Shown here: piece after piece, positions 18,561-27,433 of the stretch
Layout of the letters: the number at the start of each line of letters is the position of its first letter
Position numbering within the stretch: the stretch's first letter is position 1
NCBI GenBank assembly: GCA_913060675.1
Contig: CAJXUS010000002.1
Coordinates: 1-64,000, forward strand
Direction: 5' to 3'
Length of the DNA stretch: 64,000 bases
DNA from: an uncultured Rhodospirillales bacterium
GTDB lineage: Bacteria; Pseudomonadota; Alphaproteobacteria; Kiloniellales; Kiloniellaceae
Program-made: the position numbers and the translations under genes
Notes under the pieces: generated by a model
What the model was told of the DNA's origin: nothing
What the model saw: the letters and a program-made list of their open reading frames with translations, nothing else
Database searches by the model: none

Positions 18561-18827
18561 TATACCCCCGTGTCCCCCGAATTTTTCCAGGACACCCTAC
18601 GGGAGTGCAGGGACCTAGCTTTAACAAACGATATATCACATTAACCTTAATATTTATCTTACATTGACGGTTTAAGGTTAACGAATAGTTGAACGTCTCC
18701 CGAGATTCTCTTCCTGAAATAAAAAAGATTATTTATTTCAGGAATTAAGCAATGGAAGCATCCTGTTTTCTTAATATCACATATATAGGGGAAGGCCAAA
18801 AAAACATGCTTAATATATCAAAATACT
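18561..18827 (-). promoter_or_regulatory. Leader/promoter region of the adhesin-export cluster with two inverted repeats
   Basis: No gene is seen here. TTAACCTTAA (18641-18650) and TTAAGGTTAA (18672-18681) are exact reverse complements 31 bp apart, about three helical turns, as in paired operators. Further upstream TTCCTGAAATAAA (18711-18723) pairs perfectly with 18732-18744 across an 8-nt loop. The region is AT-rich and should hold the promoter of the exporter gene. Operator or attenuator function is inferred. Confidence 0.5.
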
Positions 18828-18857
18828 AAAAGCCTGAACGATGACATTCAGGCTTTT
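18828..18857 (-). terminator. Terminator of the downstream cytochrome c gene
   Basis: AAAAGCCTGAA pairs with TTCAGGCTTTTT. Read on the minus strand it ends in a T-run, about 45 bp after the cytochrome stop. Confidence 0.85.
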
Positions 18858-18901
18858 TATTGTGGGGGATGAGGTGAATAGGGCCTAAGCCTAAGGCGTA
18901 T

Positions 18902-19291
18902 TTATTTTGCCGTGGCTTCTTTGAGGTAAGCCAAGAGGTCTTCTATTTGCTTTTCTTTTTTTAATCCGCCAAATGACATTTTGGTCTTGGGGACAAACTT
19001 TTTGGGTTTCGTAAGGAACTGGGTAAGATTGTCTTCAGTCCAGGTGATACCAGCGGCTTGCATCGCCTTGGAGTATTTATAGCCTTCGATAGATGCAGCT
19101 GGACGACCAAAAAGACCCGTGAGATCAGGCCCGATTTTATTCTTACCGATAGCATGGCAAGCCTTACACTTGTTAAAGACCTTTTTTCCGGCCACGGGAT
19201 CACCCGCGAGAGCTAATCCTGGAGTTAAGGAAAATGCGAAAACCAGTCCTAAAGTTGCCTGCAAAATTCCGAATTTGATTCCCATCGACAT
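18902..19291 (-). CDS. Class I c-type cytochrome (paralogue 1)
   Basis: 129 residues. A Sec signal peptide (hydrophobic 8-28, cleavage around LALAG) is followed by one haem site CKACH and a C-terminal Met ligand in KTKMSFGG. Size and motif order fit small soluble cytochromes of the c2/c-550 type, which carry electrons in the periplasm. The ATG has a good Shine-Dalgarno (AGGAG). The mature part is closely related to the next gene upstream (shared GYKYSKAM, TWTE-NLT-FLTKPKKF and PKTKMSFGGLKK segments), so the two are tandem duplicates. Each has its own terminator, so they are probably expressed separately. Confidence 0.93.
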   Translation of the reverse strand: MSMGIKFGILQATLGLVFAFSLTPGLALAGDPVAGKKVFNKCKACHAIGKNKIGPDLTGLFGRPAASIEGYKYSKAMQAAGITWTEDNLTQFLTKPKKFVPKTKMSFGGLKKEKQIEDLLAYLKEATAK

Positions 19292-19490
19292 ACTATTCTT
19301 CTCCTGTTCGCTGAGTTTTACTTCTCAGTGTTTGCTTTTTTGTCGTCCCTTAAGAAGAGGTACGTTACCTGATCCTAGAAAGCACAACGTTTAATTAAAG
19401 CAACTACCATGGAGATGAAATACGGCCTTGTCTGCTCAATCTCGCGAACAAGTGATGGTTTGAGAGAAAACGTTATTGAAATTTAGTCAT

Positions 19491-19522
19491 AAAAAAACCG
19501 AGCCTATTAGCCCGGTTTTTTT
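19491..19522 (-). terminator. Terminator of cytochrome c paralogue 2
   Basis: An AAAAAACCG / CGGTTTTTT hairpin lies just downstream of the minus-strand cytochrome stop and ends in a T-run on that strand. Confidence 0.8.
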
Positions 19523-19542
19523 GTCTTCATCGAAAGAGTAGA

Positions 19543-19920
19543 TTAGCTGTTTTCTTTGAGGTAAGCGATCAAATCTTCGATTTGTTGAGGTTTTTTCAGG
19601 CCACCGAAAGACATCTTTGTTTTTGGGAGAAATTTCTTTGGTTTAGTTAGAAATCCAGTAAGATTTTCTTCTGTCCAAGTTAAACCAGAAGCCTTCATCG
19701 CTTTTGAATATTTGTAACCTTCTACCGCGGCGGCAGCTTTGCCAATAACACCGTGTAGGTTCGGGCCGATTTTATTTTTACCACCTGCATCTACAGTATG
19801 GCAGGCTTTACACTTTTTAAATACTTTTTTGCCCGCGACGGCATCGCCAGCTTGTGCTGCACTTAAACTAAGACCGAAACCTACTGCTAGTCCTAGGACC
19901 ACTTTGGCAACTTTCGCCAT
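19543..19920 (-). CDS. Class I c-type cytochrome (paralogue 2)
   Basis: 125 residues from the ATG at 19920, chosen because it has a strong Shine-Dalgarno (CAGGAGAG) and begins directly with a signal peptide (MAKVAKVVLGLAVGFGLSLS, cleavage near AQAG). A longer frame upstream adds ten unlikely residues. Haem is bound by CKACH, with the distal Met in KTKMSFGG. The extra TVDAGG between haem site and KNKIGPN makes it more like classical cytochrome c2 than its neighbour. It is probably a periplasmic electron carrier between the bc1 complex and oxidases or other partners, by family knowledge. Confidence 0.94.
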   Translation of the reverse strand: MAKVAKVVLGLAVGFGLSLSAAQAGDAVAGKKVFKKCKACHTVDAGGKNKIGPNLHGVIGKAAAAVEGYKYSKAMKASGLTWTEENLTGFLTKPKKFLPKTKMSFGGLKKPQQIEDLIAYLKENS

Positions 19921-20142
19921 AATAACTCTCTCCTGAGTTGTTGATGTCATTTTGTTTTCACAAATGAATTAACATCAAAAAAATGAAAAAATAGCTAACC
20001 ATAATACCAGATCCTAGTTTGCCATCTTGGCGCAGCATAAGGCCTTGAATCTGGTTTTGAATTGATTCCGCTCAATTTTATCGCTTTTTCTTATAATAAT
20101 CATCTTAAATATTAGCTGTAGGCTGTAATGTCGCACTCTTGC

Positions 20143-20808
20143 TCAAAGAGTTTTGAGTGTGTTTTCTAATTCTAGGAAGCTATCAATCACAGCATTTGGC
20201 TTAAGTGCGCGTGCTGCATCTGTTCCATATCCATGGGTAAAAAGAACGGATGGAATGCCAGCATTTTGAGCAACGAGCACATCATTTACGCCGTCGCCAA
20301 GCATGATTGCTTGATCAACTTCGACATCGATCTCTTGGAGTAATTTTAGAAGATGATCGGCATGCGGTTTTTTAACCGAATAACTATCTCCACCGACGGC
20401 TTTTTCAAAAATGCTATGTAAGTCGAAGATATCCATAAGCTCTATTGTCGGAGAATAAGGCTTGTTTGTACAAACGACCATACGCCAGCCCTCAGTTTTG
20501 AGCTTTTCGAGAGTTATCATGGTATGAGGGTACAAACAGGTATCAACGGCAAGGTTCTCATTATAAATATCGAGAAACTTCGCAACCTTTTCTTTTAAGC
20601 TGGCTTCAGTAAGCGCTGCGCCCGTGGCTGCATATCCACGCTCCACCAATTTGGTCGCCCCGTCACCAATCATGGTTGTGACTTCAGCAAGATCGGGTTC
20701 CCTCCGGCCTTCGCTTTTTAATAAAATTTGTAGGGAGAGGGCGAGATCAGGCGCACTATTAATAAGTGTACCATCAAGATCAAATACCAAGACATTGCGT
20801 TTCGACAT
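20143..20808 (-). CDS. gph: Phosphoglycolate phosphatase (HAD superfamily)
   Basis: 221 residues from the second Met (MSKRNV). An in-frame ATG six codons earlier is also possible and neither has a clear ribosome site. HAD motif I FDLDGTL carries the nucleophilic Asp, motif II is VVCTNKP, the motif III Lys lies in SVKKPHAD, and motif IV is MLGDGVNDV. The helical cap after motif I and the DLALSL segment fit the Gph/PGP subgroup, which removes phosphate from 2-phosphoglycolate formed by DNA repair or RuBisCO oxygenation. It is divergent from glmU with about 290 bp between. Other small HAD phosphomonoesterase activities cannot be excluded. Confidence 0.85.
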   Translation of the reverse strand: MSKRNVLVFDLDGTLINSAPDLALSLQILLKSEGRREPDLAEVTTMIGDGATKLVERGYAATGAALTEASLKEKVAKFLDIYNENLAVDTCLYPHTMITLEKLKTEGWRMVVCTNKPYSPTIELMDIFDLHSIFEKAVGGDSYSVKKPHADHLLKLLQEIDVEVDQAIMLGDGVNDVLVAQNAGIPSVLFTHGYGTDAARALKPNAVIDSFLELENTLKTL

Positions 20809-21100
20809 TACATAAAAACCAGACATTCATAACCAAATTTGGATTAAGAGGCTAAACAGCCTGGAATTTGGACGCAAGGTATGAATGGTGTCTTTCTTTT
20901 ATTAATTCTGAAACATTTGGTAATAATCTGTAACACACAGAAATAAATGGTGATTTGAGAGAAAATTGGCTTTGTGGCATTTTCTGTCGACTATAATTTT
21001 GCCTAATTCTTTCGCTACAATTTGTTGTAATGGTTGATCACTTGGAGAGCAGCAGGTAAGCACAGAGTTTATCTTCGCTATTCGTGACCCTTGAGGACCA

Positions 21101-22528
21101 ATGAGTAAACGTAAACTAGCCGTAATCGTTCTGGCCGCTGGCCAGGGTACTCGCATGAAATCCAAGATGCCAAAGGTCCTCCATACCTTGGCAGGAAAGT
21201 CGATGCTTTCCCACGTGCTTGGAGGTGTTGAGAAGCTCTCTCCTGAGCAGGTTGTTGTCGTTGTTGGTCCTGATGCAAAATCTGTTGAACAGGTTGCAAA
21301 GCCTCATATGACGGTTGTCCAAACGGACCGTTTGGGGACGGGCCATGCGGTGAAGCAGGCATTTGGTGCCCTTGCAGGTTTTTGTTCTAAAGGGGACACG
21401 GCTGATATTATGGTGATATTTGGCGATACGCCACTAATCAAGCCAGAAACCTATGCGCAAATGGTTGATCTACGTCGTTCCGAAAATGGGCCTGCGCTTC
21501 TTGGTCTTGCTTTTAGGCCAGGGGAATCCGGACGTTATGGTCGCGTCAAACAAGATGATCAAGGTCATGTCATTGGAATCATCGAATTCGCCGACGCAAG
21601 CGACGAAGAAAAAGAAATTGATCTTTGCAATGCTGGCATACTTTTAGGCGATGGGCCTACTGTGTGTCGCTTGATCAATCAGCTAGATAACAATAACGCT
21701 CAGGGCGAATATTACCTTCCGGTTATTTTTGATTTTGCTTATGCCGAAGGTTTGGATACCCGAGCCGTCGAAGCAAGTGAAGAAGAGGTTATGGGGATTA
21801 ACTCTCGCCAGGAACTTGCCGCTGCGGAACTGGTCTTGCAAAAGCGATTGCGCGTTGATGCCATGGCGCAAGGTGTGACGCTTATAGATCCCGCGACCAC
21901 ATGGCTTTCGGTAGATACCAAATTTGGTTGCGACATTATTATAGAGCCGTCTGTTTTCATTGGTCCGAATGTGGAGATAGCAGATGATGCAACGATAAAA
22001 GCCTTTAGTCATATCGAAGGGGCCACAATTGGTGTAGCGGCCATCATCGGCCCTTATGCAAGGTTGCGACCGGGTACAGTTATAGGGCATGGCGGTAAAG
22101 TGGGGAATTTTGTTGAGACCAAAAATGCTGTTCTAGGTGACGGCGCTAAGGTCAACCATTTGAGTTACATCGGCGATGCCGAGGTCGGCGCTAAGGCCAA
22201 TATTGGGGCTGGCACAATCACATGTAATTACGACGGTTTTAACAAATGGAAAACCACCATTGGCGAAGGTGCTTTCATCGGCTCAAACACTGCATTGGTT
22301 GCGCCAGTTGATATTGGCGCGGGAGCAATTGTTGGTGCGGGCAGTACTGTTACCAAATCTGTAGCCGATGATGCGCTAGCAGTTGTCCGTGGACGACTAC
22401 TTGATAAAGCTGGCGCTGGTGCAAGTTTCCGTGCTGGTCGCAAGAAAATCAAAGAACAAAAATTGGCTGCACAAAATCCAGACCAGAACCCAAACCCAAG
22501 CAAAAATAACGAAGATAACAAGGGCTAA
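21101..22528 (+). CDS. glmU: Bifunctional GlcNAc-1-P uridyltransferase / GlcN-1-P acetyltransferase
   Basis: 475 residues. The N-terminal nucleotidyltransferase domain starts with VIVLAAGQGTRMKSKMPKVL, the nucleotide-binding signature. The C-terminal half is a left-handed beta helix of hexapeptide repeats with the acetyltransferase signature (KVNHLSYIGDAEVG, NIGAGTITCNYDG). The last 25 residues are a hydrophilic Asn/Pro/Lys tail. It makes UDP-GlcNAc for peptidoglycan and lipopolysaccharide. The stop is 5 bp before glmS, so the two consecutive hexosamine-pathway enzymes are co-transcribed. A TATAAT at 20992-20997 is a likely -10 element, although the -35 is not clear. Confidence 0.97.
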   Translation: MSKRKLAVIVLAAGQGTRMKSKMPKVLHTLAGKSMLSHVLGGVEKLSPEQVVVVVGPDAKSVEQVAKPHMTVVQTDRLGTGHAVKQAFGALAGFCSKGDTADIMVIFGDTPLIKPETYAQMVDLRRSENGPALLGLAFRPGESGRYGRVKQDDQGHVIGIIEFADASDEEKEIDLCNAGILLGDGPTVCRLINQLDNNNAQGEYYLPVIFDFAYAEGLDTRAVEASEEEVMGINSRQELAAAELVLQKRLRVDAMAQGVTLIDPATTWLSVDTKFGCDIIIEPSVFIGPNVEIADDATIKAFSHIEGATIGVAAIIGPYARLRPGTVIGHGGKVGNFVETKNAVLGDGAKVNHLSYIGDAEVGAKANIGAGTITCNYDGFNKWKTTIGEGAFIGSNTALVAPVDIGAGAIVGAGSTVTKSVADDALAVVRGRLLDKAGAGASFRAGRKKIKEQKLAAQNPDQNPNPSKNNEDNKG

Positions 22529-22533
22529 GAACT

Positions 22534-24357
22534 ATGTGTGGAATTATCGGTATTATCGGCACCAAGCCTGTTGTCCCATTGTTGCTGGATGGTTTAAAGC
22601 GTCTGGAATATCGCGGATATGATTCTGCGGGCATCGCGACGCTTGTTGATGGTGGCCTAGAACGACGTCGTGCACAGGGCAAACTGATTAATCTACAAAA
22701 TCGGGTTGAAGAAGAGCCTTTGAGTGGAATGACGGGCATTGGTCACACGCGTTGGGCAACACATGGTCGCCCAAATGAAGTGAATGCACACCCTCATGCC
22801 AGTGATTTAGTTTCATTGGTTCACAACGGCATTATTGAAAATTTTCAAGAGCTGCGTGCCGAACTGGATGCTAAAGGACAAACCTTTACGACGGAGACTG
22901 ATACCGAAGTCGTTGTCCATCTAATTTCAAGTTATCTTCGTGATGGCCTGTCACCTGAAGATGCCGTACACACTACTTTGAAACGTTTAGAGGGCGCTTT
23001 TGCTTTGGCAATCGTCTTTGCTGGCCGCGAAGATCTAATGATCGGGGCCCGCCGCGGCAGTCCTCTCGCTGTTGGGTATGGTGACGGTGAGATGTATTTA
23101 GGGTCTGATGCCCTTTCATTGTCTCATTTGACTGACCAGATTTGCTATCTAGAAGAGGGTGACTGGGTTGTTTTGGATAATGATGGCGCTACCATCCGGG
23201 ATCTGGAAGGGAAGCTTCTTAATCGTGAAGTGATCCAAACGGCTGTGTCTGGTGCTATGGTTGGCAAAGGGCAGTATCGTCACTTCATGCAAAAAGAAAT
23301 TTTTGAACAGCCTGCAGTTATCGGGGATACGCTTCATACTTTCTTTAATCCCTTGGCGCGGACTATTCAGCTACCTGAATTTCCTTTTGACCTCGCCAAT
23401 ATTTCCAGGTTGACGATTGTTGGCTGTGGGACAGCATCGCTTGCAGGAATGGTAGCGAAATATTGGCTCGAGCAAGAAGCGCGTCAATTGGTCGAAGTGG
23501 ATATTGCATCTGAGTTTCGTTATCGTGAAGCGCCCCTTCCTGAAAAAGGGGTAAGCCTGTTTATCTCTCAATCTGGTGAGACTATTGATACGCTTGCAGC
23601 CCTTCGTTATGCCAAATCTCAGGGGCAAAAAATTGTTTCTATCGTCAATGTGCCAGAATCTACCATTGCTCGTGAATCAGATATGGTGTTGCCAACGCTA
23701 GCTGGGCCAGAGATCGGTGTTGCTTCAACCAAAGCCTTCACCACACAGCTCACGGTACTTGCCTGTTTGGCAATAGGTATTGGCCGCGCGAAAGGGACCA
23801 TTAGCGCTGAGCGTGAGGCGGAACTTTCAACCGCGCTAACTGAAATCCCTGCACGTGTTGCTGAGCTCCTTAATACAGATGATTCCATTCGCAAGATTTC
23901 TGCAGACGTCAGTGAGGCGCGAGATGTTCTCTACCTTGGCCGCGGCAACCTATACCCCATGGCGATGGAAGGGGCGCTTAAGCTCAAGGAAATCAGTTAT
24001 ATCCATGCCGAAGGTTACGCCGCTGGTGAAATGAAGCATGGCCCCATTGCCCTAATTGATGAAAATGTTCCGGTAATTGCTTGTGCCCCAAGCGGCCCTC
24101 TAATGGAGAAAACAATCTCCAACCTTCAAGAAGTTCACGCCCGAGGCGGCCAAATCATTCTGTTCTCTGATAAAGAAGGCGTGGAACGTGCGGGAGATAT
24201 CGCCAAGCATGTTGTCGTCTTGCCTAAGGTAGATCCTTTTGTTGCGCCGATCCTATATGCGCTTCCAATTCAACTGTTGGCCTATCATACCGCGGTTATC
24301 AAAGGGACAGATGTAGATCAGCCGAGAAACCTTGCGAAGTCTGTGACAGTTGAGTAG
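22534..24357 (+). CDS. glmS: Glutamine-fructose-6-phosphate aminotransferase (isomerizing)
   Basis: 607 residues, normal family length. The protein starts MCGIIGIIG, so Cys becomes the N-terminal nucleophile of the glutaminase domain (1-240, with HTRWATHG and HNGIIENF). Two SIS sugar-isomerase domains follow (about 285-425 and 455-600), with SQSGET and the C-terminal DQPRNLAKSVTVE. It converts fructose-6-P and glutamine to glucosamine-6-P, the first committed step to UDP-GlcNAc, and sits directly behind glmU. No glmS ribozyme or sRNA-like leader is visible, and the 5-bp gap points to control from the glmU promoter. Confidence 0.98.
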   Translation: MCGIIGIIGTKPVVPLLLDGLKRLEYRGYDSAGIATLVDGGLERRRAQGKLINLQNRVEEEPLSGMTGIGHTRWATHGRPNEVNAHPHASDLVSLVHNGIIENFQELRAELDAKGQTFTTETDTEVVVHLISSYLRDGLSPEDAVHTTLKRLEGAFALAIVFAGREDLMIGARRGSPLAVGYGDGEMYLGSDALSLSHLTDQICYLEEGDWVVLDNDGATIRDLEGKLLNREVIQTAVSGAMVGKGQYRHFMQKEIFEQPAVIGDTLHTFFNPLARTIQLPEFPFDLANISRLTIVGCGTASLAGMVAKYWLEQEARQLVEVDIASEFRYREAPLPEKGVSLFISQSGETIDTLAALRYAKSQGQKIVSIVNVPESTIARESDMVLPTLAGPEIGVASTKAFTTQLTVLACLAIGIGRAKGTISAEREAELSTALTEIPARVAELLNTDDSIRKISADVSEARDVLYLGRGNLYPMAMEGALKLKEISYIHAEGYAAGEMKHGPIALIDENVPVIACAPSGPLMEKTISNLQEVHARGGQIILFSDKEGVERAGDIAKHVVVLPKVDPFVAPILYALPIQLLAYHTAVIKGTDVDQPRNLAKSVTVE

Positions 24358-24410
24358 CTTTCTTTTTAAAGTTGATATTCCATTTATATGATCAATTAAA
24401 AAGTAGTATT

Positions 24411-24860
24411 ATGAAACTCGAAGCTATAACTAGAGCCAAGATTTGGCTGCTTGCAACGGTGGTTATTGGATTTTCATTTTTAAATGGTTGCGACGGAAAC
24501 TGGGCTGATGCAGGAGTTAAGCTTGCAAATGAAATACCTGCTTATGCTCTGGAACAGATAAAGAGCCATAAAATACTAGATGAGAATGAAAAGCTAATTG
24601 CATACTACGATGTGTCGCTTCCAGTCGACGGTTCAGAAGCTACGATTTTGACAAATGAGCGCGTTGTTTACCTCAAGGATGATAGATCTACGAGTATTAA
24701 GTATGATCGAATTATTGATATCAAATACACAGATGAAGGTTGGGCTGGTGATACTATTGTGATTAAATCATCTGAAGGTGAATGGATGAAAATTGTAATC
24801 GCCGTAGCCAATGATGGGGCTCTTCTTTTTGATATTCTGAAAGATAGTACTCGTTTGTAA
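24411..24860 (+). CDS. Small putative lipoprotein of unknown function
   Basis: 149 residues from the ATG at 24411. The hydrophobic stretch IWLLATVVIGFSFLNGC ends in a lipobox-like LNGC, suggesting lipid attachment at that Cys. The remaining 115 residues contain a beta-rich segment (ATILTNERVVYLKDD, DTIVIKSSEGEWMKIVIAV) like PH-fold or short-PH domains in which a phrase of the type T-N-E-R-V-V-Y is common. Function is unknown. It follows glmS by 54 bp and may be read through from it. The ribosome site is weak. Confidence 0.8.
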   Translation: MKLEAITRAKIWLLATVVIGFSFLNGCDGNWADAGVKLANEIPAYALEQIKSHKILDENEKLIAYYDVSLPVDGSEATILTNERVVYLKDDRSTSIKYDRIIDIKYTDEGWAGDTIVIKSSEGEWMKIVIAVANDGALLFDILKDSTRL

Positions 24861-24950
24861 ATACAGACCTTTTAATGAATGCATTTTTTCAAAATTGCTG
24901 CTTTTCTAAATAATTTGGTTGATGTTGGCGTATAGCATGTAGTGAGAAAA

Positions 24951-25400
24951 ATGGCGACAGAGATTCTTCGTGCAGATTCTAAATCCATTTCCAAAGTTGC
25001 GAGAATTTTCGATTTATATCGGCAGCATTACGGTGAAAAATCTGATTTTGAAACATGTGTAAAGTTTCTAAGTGATCGGATAAGCGCAGAAGAATCTATT
25101 ATTTTTTTTGCTCAAAATAGCTCAGGCGAAGCTATCGGATTTACACAGGCCTATCCGATTTTCTGTTCCGTACTCTTTCGCCGGGATCTCTTTCTTGGAG
25201 ATCTCTTTGTTCTGGAATCAGAGCGTGGTAAAGGTGTCGGACGCAAACTTCTTAACGCAGTTAAGGAGTACGGTATTCAGATTAATTCCAAAGGCACCCT
25301 GTTGACGACAGATGTTGATAATATCGAAGCTCAGGAGCTATATAAGTCTTTTGGGTTTGAGGCTGATACTGGAAATCGTTATTACTATCTGACCCTTTGA
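24951..25400 (+). CDS. GNAT-family N-acetyltransferase (paralogue 1)
   Basis: 149 residues from the ATG at 24951. A GTG nine bases earlier is possible, but the ATG gives the same length as the paralogue at 26541. The GNAT core is visible: acetyl-CoA-binding motif A LFVLESERGKGVGRKLL with the RGxGxG/A loop, and the C-terminal LYKSFGFE. It shares long identical stretches with the gene at 26541-26990 (FFAQNS, GFTQ, RRDL, DLFVLE, SFGFE). The acceptor substrate is unknown. The two genes flank a VOC gene and a broken NUDIX gene. Confidence 0.88.
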   Translation: MATEILRADSKSISKVARIFDLYRQHYGEKSDFETCVKFLSDRISAEESIIFFAQNSSGEAIGFTQAYPIFCSVLFRRDLFLGDLFVLESERGKGVGRKLLNAVKEYGIQINSKGTLLTTDVDNIEAQELYKSFGFEADTGNRYYYLTL

Positions 25401-25570
25401 TTGGCGACAATTAACCCTAACCTAATCCAAAAAGAGTTTAACAGTTCGTGTATCAGAAAATACTAGTACGGGAGTATTTAGTGCCGCTTGAACCCCTATA
25501 TTAATAGATTAGAATGCCGTGTCCGGGGTGGACTTAAAAACAAACCTTGAAAGAAATTGAGGAAAACGAG

Positions 25571-25993
25571 ATGAAACTGGAATTTCACCACATAAATTAC
25601 ACGACCAAAAATGTAGATGAACTGAGTGATTTCTATCAAAACATCTTACAAATGGACTCTATTCCCGAGCAGAATTTCCCGAGAACAGAGGCGACAAACA
25701 CTTCAGGTTATGACGGGAAAATCAAATTTGTAACTGAGGGGAGCATGCAAATGCACCTCGCAGAGAAGGACTATGATCTTGCCGCAAAGAATAATAGGCA
25801 CATTAATCCTCTTGAAAAGGGACACATTGCCTTTCGTACGGATGACATAGAGGCGTTTAAAAAAGTCCTCGAAGAAAATGATATTAAGTATGCAGATTAT
25901 GGAACTGCATTTGCCAAAGAGTGGTACCAACTTTTCTTTTATGACCCAGAAGGAAATGTAATCGAAGTTCACCAGTTGCTCGAAAACTCTTAA
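25571..25993 (+). CDS. VOC-superfamily (glyoxalase-like) protein
   Basis: 140 residues from the ATG at 25571, which has GAGGA 7 nt upstream. An upstream in-frame start is less likely. Two beta-alpha-beta-beta-beta halves are visible, starting LEFHHINYTTKNVDEL and KGHIAFRTDDIEAF and ending FFYDPEGNVIEVHQL, the standard VOC closing motif with its metal-binding Glu. His residues in the first strand and KGHIAF, with the final Glu, could bind a divalent metal. Members include glyoxalase I, dioxygenases and fosfomycin-modifying enzymes. The substrate cannot be told. Confidence 0.87.
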   Translation: MKLEFHHINYTTKNVDELSDFYQNILQMDSIPEQNFPRTEATNTSGYDGKIKFVTEGSMQMHLAEKDYDLAAKNNRHINPLEKGHIAFRTDDIEAFKKVLEENDIKYADYGTAFAKEWYQLFFYDPEGNVIEVHQLLENS

Positions 25994-26023
25994 AGCTTAT
26001 CTGTCTCAACGGGTTGAACTTTA

Positions 26024-26525
26024 TTGATCTCAGTTTTTAAGCTTAAAGGCCCTGATGTGAGGAAACGAAGCGCGGTTCGCGCTCTTATTATATGTCCTGA
26101 AAAGCAAATTCTGCTAGCGAGAATGCGGTACAAAGAAACCGAAGATCTCTGGTTAACGCCCGGCGGAGGAATAGAGCCTGATGAGAACCATATCAATGCA
26201 CTGCACCGTGAGTTGAACGAGGAGATTTTCGAGAGAGCGTGGCCCGTGGGCCCCGCTGTTTGGGTTAGAGAGCATCAGTTCAGGTTTGAAGGTGAGGATC
26301 CTTTGCCAAAAAGAAACCTATTACCTACTGAAATGCAGCAAGTTTGAACCGCCTATAACGATGCCTGATGAATATGAAAATCAGTATTTTCTGGATTATA
26401 AGTGGTGGAACCTTGAAGAGCTCTCTGCTTCCAGAGAGATCTTTGTCCCAGGTAAAATTAGCCATTTCTTGATTGATTTGGTAAACGGTATAGTCCCTGA
26501 TACTCCAATTGATGTTGGCATCTAA
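26024..26525 (+). pseudogene. NUDIX hydrolase gene broken by a frameshift
   Basis: The first frame (26024-26347, TTG start) carries the Nudix box GGIEPDENHINALHRELNEE, matching G-x5-E-x7-REL-x-EE, and continues to REHQFRFEGEDPL. It then becomes unlike the family and stops. A second frame, shifted by +1 and open to 26525, resumes the fold as QKETYYLLKCSKFEPP followed by FLDYKWWNLEEL. The switch falls near an A5 run at about 26307-26311, consistent with a one-base insertion. It may be a true pseudogene or a sequencing error. If intact it would be a NUDIX protein of roughly 165 residues. Confidence 0.8.
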
Positions 26526-26540
26526 CCCCTGGTCGAGAAC

Positions 26541-26990
26541 ATGACGGTAGAAATTATCAAAGCGAATACGAACACCATTCAAAAAGTCACGGGGGTTTTC
26601 GATCTCTACCGCCAATTTTATGGCCAGGATAGTGATTTTGATGGTTGCGCGGATTATTTAGTCCAACGCCAAGAGGCGGATGAAGCCACGGTTTTCTTTG
26701 CCCAAAATTCAACTGGAGAAGTCATAGGTTTTACCCAGATATATCCAACTTTTTCTTCTGTATCCCTACGCCGGGATCTCGTTTTGAATGATTTGTTTGT
26801 TCTAGAGACCGCAAGAGGGCAGGGCATTGCACGCAAACTTCTTCAAGCCGCTAAAGGCCATGCTTTAGACGTTGGCTCCAAAGGGATCTTATTGGAGACC
26901 GACATTATCAATACAAATGCCCAGGCCTTGTATGAATCGTTTGGCTTTGAACGCGTAACAGATCACTACTTTTATTATCTAGTAATTTGA
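26541..26990 (+). CDS. GNAT-family N-acetyltransferase (paralogue 2)
   Basis: 149 residues, ATG start. Motif A is LFVLETARGQGIARKLL and the C-terminus ends SFGFERVTDHYFYYLVI. It is clearly homologous to the product of 24951-25400 over the full length and must derive from duplication. It lies 15 bp after the broken NUDIX gene, so transcription was probably shared. The substrate is unknown. The family acetylates amines of small molecules, antibiotics or protein N-termini. Confidence 0.88.
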   Translation: MTVEIIKANTNTIQKVTGVFDLYRQFYGQDSDFDGCADYLVQRQEADEATVFFAQNSTGEVIGFTQIYPTFSSVSLRRDLVLNDLFVLETARGQGIARKLLQAAKGHALDVGSKGILLETDIINTNAQALYESFGFERVTDHYFYYLVI

Positions 26991-27433
26991 TGAAAAGTTA
27001 TCGAACTTTTGTTTTAACCATTTAGTTTATATGAAAATATTACTTAGTGATTTCTAATACGGTTCCAAATAGTTGGGCTTTTAAAAAAACTTAATACGGG
27101 TCACAAGATTATCAAAGAAAACGGCGTGATGGTCGAATTACTTGGTAGGCTAAGTTCAGGGGTTGATGACGGGTACAATATATTCCTGTAACAAATTAAC
27201 TCTAAGAGCCTTACCCCATATTTATTCTATAAGGAAAAAAGAGTTCGAATTTTCGCCTCAAGTAAAGCTGTAAAACAATGTCCTTCTATTGAATTTTAAA
27301 AGCCAGCACCCACTTTATTCATGAGATTGTAACGGCCTTCTAAACGCAGTTACGGCTGATTGATGTACCTCAATTAATTTTGAGCCTGATTTAATTTTCA
27401 ACAATTAAAAATCACGTGGAATAAGACAATAGT
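26991..27433. other. 443-bp intergenic region, nothing firm
   Basis: No tRNA, terminator or convincing gene is seen. One frame is open for about 46 codons from 27051 to 27190, including GHKIIKENGVMVELLGRL. It has no start codon, so it may be the remnant of a lost gene or chance. Confidence 0.3.

Noticed and set aside
22400..22540. glmS ribozyme or other riboswitch before glmS
   Set aside because: glmU ends 5 bp before the glmS start, leaving no leader for a ribozyme.
26991..27433. Possible short gene between the GNAT and LysR genes
   Set aside because: One frame is open for about 46 codons but lacks a start codon and a ribosome site. Noted only as intergenic content.
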